A stretch of DNA of 6,339 nucleotides from Nocardioides sp. (lineage in GTDB: Bacteria; Actinomycetota; Actinomycetes; Propionibacteriales; Nocardioidaceae). Positions 1-4,240 of this stretch are shown piece by piece. The stretch covers positions 1 through 6,339 of the forward strand of contig JAKDNC010000216.1 of assembly GCA_030452025.1 (NCBI GenBank), read 5' to 3'. Both the position numbers and the translations under genes were made by a program. The first letter of the stretch is position 1; each line of letters starts with the position of its first letter. A model generated the notes under the pieces. The model was not told the DNA's origin. It made no database searches and saw nothing but the letters and a program-made list of their open reading frames with translations.

Positions 1-78
1 ACAGGCCTGACATGGCGGGGCCGTTGAACACGTTCCCGCTCTTGAAGCGCGTCCACGCACAGCTCCTAGAGTGGACGA
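1..78. other. Edge segment of uncertain coding status
   Basis: This short stretch lies before the first certain gene. Two readings share the same strongly G/C-biased wobble positions. On the + strand a frame is open from position 3 to a TGA at 129-131, which could be the C-terminus of an upstream gene overlapping the MFS start. On the - strand a frame reading RFKSGNVFNGPAMSGL is open toward position 1. A third option is a divergent - strand gene starting at GTG (56-54), with AGGAG at 67-63 on that strand and a 6-base spacing, but its codon use is less biased. I cannot decide between them, and none is recognised. Confidence 0.3.
42..72 (+). promoter_or_regulatory. Possible leaderless promoter of the MFS gene
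   Basis: TAGAGT at 67-72 fits the actinobacterial -10 pattern TANNNT. It sits exactly at -12 to -7 relative to the A of the ATG at 79, where a -10 box would be for a transcript that begins at the start codon. TTGAAG at 42-47 is a weak -35 match with a long 19-bp spacer. The absence of a well-spaced Shine-Dalgarno for ATG79 is consistent with a leaderless message. It would be invalid if 1-78 proves to be the coding end of another gene. Confidence 0.3.
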
Positions 79-1734
79 ATGGGAATGTCAGACGGCCGGC
101 GATCAGGCTCGACCTTTCGCCAGGGCACTGAGTCTCAGGGAGTGGAACCTCCGCACAAGTGGGCTGCGTTGTGGGTGCTCGCCTTGGGACTGGGCATGAT
201 CATCTTGGACGGCACCATCGTCGGGGTGGCGTTGCCGAAGATCATCCAGAGCCTCGATCTGGACCTCACTGAGGCGCAATGGATCAACAGCATCTACTCG
301 GTCGTGTTTGCAGCGCTGCTCCTATCGATGGGACGGCTCGGCGACCGGCTGGGTCGCAAGGGTTTGTTCATCACCGGGACGACGACCTTCGTGATCGGGT
401 CCATCCTGGCCGGACTCTCCGACTCCGCCACCGCGCTGCTCTGGGCGAGAGTAGTGCAGGGGGTCGGTGGAGCGATGGTGCTGCCCGCCACCCTTTCGAC
501 CGTGAACGCCCTCTTCCGCGGCCGGGACCGCGCCGCCGCCTTCGGGGTCTGGGGAGCGACCATGTCCGGCGCCGCCGCCGTGGGGCCGCTACTGGGAGGT
601 TGGCTCGCTGGCTCCCTCTCCTGGGAGTGGATCTTTTGGGTGAACGTGCCGATTGGAGTGTCGGTGATCGTCGCGACCGTGCTTCTGGTCCCGGACACCA
701 AGGGCGAGGTCACCGCCCGGGGACTCGACGTGGACGGATTCCAGCTGTCGGCCCTGGGGATCGGGGCCGTGGTCTTCGCGATCATCGAGGGACCATCGAT
801 GGGGTGGTGGGCACCGACTCGGGACGCCACGGTCCTGTTCTGGACCTGGTCCGAAAGCGCCCCGGTATCGCCTGTTCCCGTCATCGGGTCGATCGGGCTG
901 GTGGCGATCTGGATCTTCTTGCTGTGGGAGCGACACCGCGCGCGTGTGCAGCGCTCGGCGCTGCTGGACCTGTCGCTGTTCACCCTGCCCAGGTTCAGCT
1001 GGGGCAACGTAACTGCCGCCATGGTGGCGGTCGGGGAATTCGCGCTCATCTTCGTGCTGCCGCTCTACCTCGTCTCGGCCCGCGGGCTCAGCGTGATGCA
1101 GGCGGGCTTCGTGGTCGCCGCCATGGCGATCGGAGCTTTCATTGCCGGCGCTCAGGCGCGCCACATTGCCGCACTAATCGGACCCCCGGCGGTAGTCGTG
1201 CTGGGCCTGGGCCTGGAGGTGGTCGGAATCGGGGTGATGGCGCTCCTGCTCGCGCCCGCGGTCAGCGTGTGGCTGATGACGATCCCGCTCGTTGTCTATG
1301 GATTGGGGCTGGGCCTGGCTTCGGCGCAGCTCACCTCCCTGGTGCTCGCCGACGTTCCGACTGCTCAGTCGGGTCAGGGGTCAGCCACCCAGAGCACGGT
1401 GCGGCAGGTGGGCATGGCCATCGGCACCGCGGTCGCCGGAGCATTGCTCTCGGTGGGACTGGGGCACTTCCTCTCCACCGGAACTCCCCTGGACGACGCC
1501 ACCCGTGCCTCGGCCGGCGGTGCCCTACAAGGATTGCGCGATCAAGGAGGTCAAGAGGCCCTCGTTGCCGAGCTGAGCCGTCAGTTCGCGCAGGCGACCC
1601 AGGTCACGCTGTTGGGCGCGGTGGTGTTCTTGCTTCTCGGTCTGGTGGGAGCGGTGATTGTGCTCCGCCTCAGCAGCAGCGAACACGCAGAGAACACTGC
1701 GGCGACCTCGGATGGCGTGAACGAGTCGGGCTGA
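79..1734 (+). CDS. MFS transporter, DHA2 (EmrB/QacA-like) 14-TM drug:H+ antiporter
   Basis: A 551-residue cytoplasmic-membrane protein, predicted to export small hydrophobic or cationic compounds in exchange for protons. Visible signatures are the TM1 motif LDGTIVGVALP (43-53, Asp44 in the membrane), motif A GRLGDRLGRKG (85-95) in the TM2-TM3 loop, motif B with Arg124 in LWARVVQGVGGA (121-132), and the antiporter motif C around GAAAVGPLLGG (164-174) in TM5. Hydrophobic segments add up to about 14 helices, with a long loop at about 466-508 between the last two, and the length is normal for DHA2. The Asn usual in the TM1 motif (TIVNVALP) is Gly49 here. An in-frame TAG at 67-69 limits the N-terminus. 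ATG85 and GTG142 are alternative starts; GTG142 would leave only a few residues before TM1. Subfamily is secure; the substrate is not inferable. The downstream MMPL gene is 338 bp away, so co-transcription is uncertain. Confidence 0.95.
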   Translation: MGMSDGRRSGSTFRQGTESQGVEPPHKWAALWVLALGLGMIILDGTIVGVALPKIIQSLDLDLTEAQWINSIYSVVFAALLLSMGRLGDRLGRKGLFITGTTTFVIGSILAGLSDSATALLWARVVQGVGGAMVLPATLSTVNALFRGRDRAAAFGVWGATMSGAAAVGPLLGGWLAGSLSWEWIFWVNVPIGVSVIVATVLLVPDTKGEVTARGLDVDGFQLSALGIGAVVFAIIEGPSMGWWAPTRDATVLFWTWSESAPVSPVPVIGSIGLVAIWIFLLWERHRARVQRSALLDLSLFTLPRFSWGNVTAAMVAVGEFALIFVLPLYLVSARGLSVMQAGFVVAAMAIGAFIAGAQARHIAALIGPPAVVVLGLGLEVVGIGVMALLLAPAVSVWLMTIPLVVYGLGLGLASAQLTSLVLADVPTAQSGQGSATQSTVRQVGMAIGTAVAGALLSVGLGHFLSTGTPLDDATRASAGGALQGLRDQGGQEALVAELSRQFAQATQVTLLGAVVFLLLGLVGAVIVLRLSSSEHAENTAATSDGVNESG

Positions 1735-1761
1735 CCGCTCCTCCGACAGTCGAAAGAAGCG

Positions 1762-1776
1762 CTTGAGCTGCTCGAG
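1762..1776 (+). repeat. Short hairpin just after the MFS stop
   Basis: CTTGAG (1762-1767) can pair with CTCGAG (1771-1776), one pair being G-U, around a 3-base loop. It begins 28 bases after the MFS stop codon, where a terminator might be expected, but no T-tract follows. At best it is a 3'-end stabilising hairpin or a weak terminator. Confidence 0.25.
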
Positions 1777-1852
1777 GTTCGCTGGATGGGCCATTGCCTC
1801 CGCGGGATTCCCTCTGCGCTGACACCTGGCTCGTGCAGAGTTCCAGAAGGAT

Positions 1853-1875
1853 GACGCCGGCGACCTTTCGGCGTC
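1853..1875 (+). repeat. Perfect 7-bp inverted repeat (hairpin 1)
   Basis: GACGCCG (1853-1859) and CGGCGTC (1869-1875) are exact reverse complements around a 9-base loop. The stem is GC-rich and no T-run follows. It could be an RNA hairpin in the MMPL leader, a factor-dependent terminator element for the MFS transcript, or a repressor half-site pair. The sequence alone does not decide. Confidence 0.45.
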
Positions 1876-1892
1876 CGCGGGCGTTGGGGAGA

Positions 1893-1913
1893 GCGAGTCT
1901 GACAAGGACTCGC
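1893..1913 (+). repeat. Perfect 7-bp inverted repeat (hairpin 2)
   Basis: GCGAGTC (1893-1899) and GACTCGC (1907-1913) are exact reverse complements around the 7-base loop TGACAAG. It lies 17 bases after hairpin 1. Its role is unknown; its size also fits an operator for a dimeric regulator such as a TetR- or MarR-family protein. Confidence 0.45.
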
Positions 1914-1915
1914 GA

Positions 1916-1931
1916 TCAATCGAAAGGTTGA
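1916..1931 (+). repeat. 6-bp stem with GAAA tetraloop (hairpin 3)
   Basis: In RNA, UCAAUC (1916-1921) pairs with GGUUGA (1926-1931), one pair being U-G, and encloses the GNRA-type tetraloop GAAA (1922-1925). It starts 2 bases after hairpin 2 and ends inside the purine-rich stretch that could act as a Shine-Dalgarno for the possible leader ORF at 1948. The stem is short, so chance occurrence is possible. Confidence 0.35.
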
Positions 1932-1947
1932 GAGGGAGCCCGTCGTA

Positions 1948-2073
1948 GTGATGAGCGCAGGCCATCCTTCCGGTCGATGCGCCAGCGCCGTGAACCAGCG
2001 ACCCTCAGGAGAAGCTGGCACCCGGATCTCTGGTCGCAGCTTGCCGACACGAACTCGAAGGACCCCCTGCTGA
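1948..2073 (+). CDS. Possible 41-residue leader peptide ending on the MMPL start
   Basis: Starting at GTG1948 (or ATG1951, the next codon), an open frame of 41 codons ends at TGA 2071-2073, overlapping the proposed MMPL start by one base (TGATG). GAGGGAG at 1932-1938 lies 9 bases before the GTG and 12 before the ATG. The predicted peptide begins MMSAGHPSG and is rich in Arg, Ser, Thr and Pro, with seven arginines. It resembles no family I know and has no membrane segment. Third-position bias is weak, so it may not encode a selected protein. The case for it is positional only: ribosome-binding site, short frame and a stop/start overlap suited to translational coupling. Confidence 0.2.
   Translation: MMSAGHPSGRCASAVNQRPSGEAGTRISGRSLPTRTRRTPC
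2057..2062 (+). promoter_or_regulatory. Ribosome-binding site deciding the MMPL start
   Basis: GAAGGA lies 10 bases before ATG2073. The alternative in-frame ATG at 1977 has no Shine-Dalgarno-like sequence before it, so this site favours the shorter protein. The spacing is somewhat long. Confidence 0.5.
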
Positions 2074-4193
2074 TGAATGCCGTGCCACAGCACGCTCCCG
2101 AGGACCCGGAGAACGGCGGCGCGAAGTCGACCCGCGGTGCGAAAATTGGTCGTGGGTTGGTCGGTCGTCGTGGTGCGTGGATCGTCTTGACTCTCGCCGT
2201 GTTCATCACGGCGGGATTGATGGGGGTGCTCAGCACGAGCACACCGCCCGGAGCGGCCACATCACTGCCCGACGGTGCTCAGTCGACAGAGGTCAAGGAG
2301 CTGGAGACGCAGTTCCCCGACGCCGATCAGGCGCCGGTCGTGGCGGTTTTCACACGCACTGACGGTCGGGCGCTCACGGACCAGGACCTGTCTTCGATCC
2401 GTGCCGCTGGCACCGCAATGAGCAAGGAGGTCGGACACAAGGCCTCGTCGCCGATGCCGTCGGAGGATGGCGAAGCCGCGACCGTCTCCGTGCTCGTCTC
2501 CACCGACGGTGACTCCAGTGAGATCGGTGAGACCGTCGACGAACTTCGCTCCATCGCCACCCGGGTCGCGCCGTCGGTCCTGAAGGTTCAGATCACTGGT
2601 GGCCCAGCCTTCGGTGCGGACATCGCCGCTGCGTTCGACGGTGCCAACGTAACTCTGTTGGCCATCACCATCTCAGTCGTCGCATTGCTGCTGCTGCTGA
2701 CCTACCGCTCCCCAGTGCTCTGGTTGGTCCCGCTCGTCGTAGTCGCGCTCGCTGATCAGGTCGCGAACCTGGTGACCGCACGTGCCGGCCAAGTGTGGGA
2801 TCTGCAATTCGACGCCGGCATCATCAGCGTGCTCGTGTTCGGCGCGGGGACCAACTACGCGCTGCTCCTCATTTCTCGCTATCGCGAACGCCTCCGCCAG
2901 TGCGATGACCACCGCGAGGCCCTGCGCACCGCATGGCAGTCCACCGCTCCGGCCATCCTGACCAGCAACCTCACCGTGGTGCTGTCGCTGCTCACGCTCG
3001 TCACCGCGACGCTCCCGTCGACTCGGGGGTTGGGTATCGCCTCGGCGATCGGACTCGGGATAGCGCTTGTCTTCGCCCTGTTCGTGCTTCCCGCCGCGCT
3101 GGCGATCTGCGGGCGTCGACTGTTCTGGCCGTTCATCCCTCGGCCCGGGACCGGTCGGCCCGGTGGTGGCCTGTGGTTGAAGACAGCTCGCGCTGTGACC
3201 AGGCAGCCCGTCAAGGTCCTGGCGATGACGTTGCTGATGCTCGCCATCTTCTCCGCGGGACTCCTTGGTACCAAGGTAGGACTGTCGCAGGACGAACAGT
3301 TCCGCAGTGACAGCGAATCCGCGGCCGGGCTCGAGACGCTTGCTGAGCACTTCCCGTCGGGAGACGCTGCGCCATTGACCGTGATGACCAAGACCGGCAC
3401 TGAGGACGAAGTCGTTCAGAAGATCAGTGACGTGCCCGATGTGAACTCGGCTAAGGCATCGGGTCAGTCAGAGACTGGCTGGACGAAGATCACCGTGATC
3501 GGCAGTGCCGAACCAGAAACCGCGAAAGCATACGATGAAGTCCGAGGGGTCCGAGATGCCGTGCAAGACGTGCCGGATGCCGATGCCTTGGTCGGCGGTG
3601 CCAACGCCGAGAGCCTCGACGAGAGGGACGCCGCGCGTCACGTCCTGCTGCGTCTTGGCCCACTCATTCTTGGGCTCGGCCTTCTCATGCTCGTCGGCCT
3701 CCTGCGTGCGGTTCTCGCCCCAGTGTTGCTGATCGTCATCAATCTGTTCAGCGCCATCGCCGCCATCGGGGCAGGCACCTGGCTCGGCACGCACGCGTTC
3801 GGCTTTCCCGCGCTCGACGTCAATGTCCCACTGCTGGCATTCTTGTTCTTGGTCGCTCTCGGCATCGACTACACCATCTTCTTGACGCACCGAACCCACC
3901 AGCTCGTCTCCGCTGTGGGCACTCGGGAAGCGATCACGCTGGCCGTCAGTCGCACCGGGGCGGTGATCACCAGTGCCGGTGTCGTGCTCGCCGCGGTGTT
4001 CGCCGCCCTCGGCGTCCTGCCGCTGGTGGTGCTCGGCCAACTTGGTCTGATCGTCGGGTTGGGCGTCCTCATCGACACCATCGTCGTGCGTATGCTCGTC
4101 GTCCCCGCGGTTTTCGCTCTGATCGGTGACCGCATCTGGTGGCCACGCAAGCCACGCATCAACGACGAAGGGACAACGGCGATCTCGATGTGA
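2073..4193 (+). CDS. MMPL-family (RND superfamily) membrane exporter
   Basis: A 706-residue, 12-helix proton-driven exporter of the MMPL branch of RND, whose characterised members move lipids, glycolipids or drugs. GRRGAW (31-36) precedes TM1. A porter domain (about 54-190) follows TM1; TM2-TM6 span about 191-345 and end at GRRLFWPFIP (347-356). TM7 (about 381-400) is followed by a second porter domain (about 400-524), then TM8-TM12 and GDRIWWP (685-691). The second GxxxDY motif is intact (GIDY, Asp599-Tyr600), but the first reads GAGTNY, with Asn261 in place of Asp before Tyr262. ATG2073 was chosen for its ribosome-binding site and because residues from the upstream ATG1977 look unlike family N-termini. 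Length is normal. The FUSC gene follows 43 bp later, implying an operon. Family is certain, substrate unknown; it lacks the long extensions of some mycobacterial MmpL proteins. Confidence 0.95.
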   Translation: MNAVPQHAPEDPENGGAKSTRGAKIGRGLVGRRGAWIVLTLAVFITAGLMGVLSTSTPPGAATSLPDGAQSTEVKELETQFPDADQAPVVAVFTRTDGRALTDQDLSSIRAAGTAMSKEVGHKASSPMPSEDGEAATVSVLVSTDGDSSEIGETVDELRSIATRVAPSVLKVQITGGPAFGADIAAAFDGANVTLLAITISVVALLLLLTYRSPVLWLVPLVVVALADQVANLVTARAGQVWDLQFDAGIISVLVFGAGTNYALLLISRYRERLRQCDDHREALRTAWQSTAPAILTSNLTVVLSLLTLVTATLPSTRGLGIASAIGLGIALVFALFVLPAALAICGRRLFWPFIPRPGTGRPGGGLWLKTARAVTRQPVKVLAMTLLMLAIFSAGLLGTKVGLSQDEQFRSDSESAAGLETLAEHFPSGDAAPLTVMTKTGTEDEVVQKISDVPDVNSAKASGQSETGWTKITVIGSAEPETAKAYDEVRGVRDAVQDVPDADALVGGANAESLDERDAARHVLLRLGPLILGLGLLMLVGLLRAVLAPVLLIVINLFSAIAAIGAGTWLGTHAFGFPALDVNVPLLAFLFLVALGIDYTIFLTHRTHQLVSAVGTREAITLAVSRTGAVITSAGVVLAAVFAALGVLPLVVLGQLGLIVGLGVLIDTIVVRMLVVPAVFALIGDRIWWPRKPRINDEGTTAISM

Positions 4194-4205
4194 GCGGGGG
4201 CATGT

Positions 4206-4211
4206 AGGAGG
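4206..4211 (+). promoter_or_regulatory. Strong but oddly spaced Shine-Dalgarno of the FUSC gene
   Basis: AGGAGG, within TAGGAGGT, is a near-perfect match to the 16S rRNA 3' end. No ATG, GTG or TTG occurs in any frame in the following 5-20 bases. The first conventional in-frame start is GTG4237, 25 bases after the last G. An 8-bp inverted repeat fills the gap, so RNA folding may set the effective spacing. Confidence 0.65.
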
Positions 4212-4214
4212 TCA

Positions 4215-4240
4215 CCACGTACGACACAATCTGTACGTGG
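4215..4240 (+). repeat. Perfect 8-bp inverted repeat over the FUSC start codon
   Basis: CCACGTAC (4215-4222) and GTACGTGG (4233-4240) are exact reverse complements around the 10-base spacer GACACAATCT. As RNA this is a stable hairpin three bases after the Shine-Dalgarno, pairing the GTG start (4237-4239) with CAC (4216-4218). As DNA it has the size and symmetry of an operator for a dimeric repressor. The spacer contains CACAAT (4225-4230), a partial -10 match at -12 to -7 from the GTG, with no clear -35. Presence is certain; function is inferred. Confidence 0.6.

Larger units (their letters stand above)
1735..2072. other. Intergenic leader region, MFS to MMPL
   Basis: These 338 bases carry no recognisable conserved gene. 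They contain one weak hairpin close to the MFS stop, three consecutive short inverted repeats (1853-1931), a purine-rich Shine-Dalgarno-like stretch (1930-1938) and a possible leader ORF. I saw no convincing TANNNT -10 with a -35 partner and no hairpin followed by a T-run. Third-position bias is much weaker than in the flanking genes, which argues against a missed long gene on either strand. Confidence 0.6.

Noticed and set aside
294..1049. Long open frame antisense to the MFS gene
   Set aside because: It is a by-product of high-GC codon use in the true gene: its residues are Ser/Thr/Arg/Pro-rich, it has no membrane or domain pattern, and it lies wholly inside a well-recognised transporter.
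1977..2072. ATG1977 as the MMPL start, adding 32 residues
   Set aside because: No ribosome-binding sequence precedes it, and the extra residues are unlike MMPL N-termini, which normally have a short cytoplasmic segment before GRRGAW. ATG2073 has GAAGGA upstream.
1525..2093. Two overlapping - strand open frames spanning the MFS end and the intergenic gap
   Set aside because: Both overlap about 150-210 bases of the MFS gene, their starts have ribosome-binding-like sequences at unusable distance (0-1 bases), and I recognise no family. A vestigial gene cannot be fully excluded.
2686..2701. CTG trinucleotide run in the MMPL gene
   Set aside because: It encodes a leucine run within transmembrane helix 2 and is explained by membrane-protein codon use.
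4190..4207. Five-codon frame GTG-AGC-GGG-GGC-ATG-TAG overlapping the MMPL stop, containing an ATG-TAG start-stop
   Set aside because: It has no ribosome-binding site at a usable distance, and so short a frame is expected by chance. Its only notable aspect is that its stop overlaps the FUSC Shine-Dalgarno.
4126..4236. ATG4126 as the FUSC start, overlapping MMPL by 68 bases
   Set aside because: The added 37 residues are the out-of-frame translation of the MMPL tail and spacer, and the strong Shine-Dalgarno lies after this ATG.
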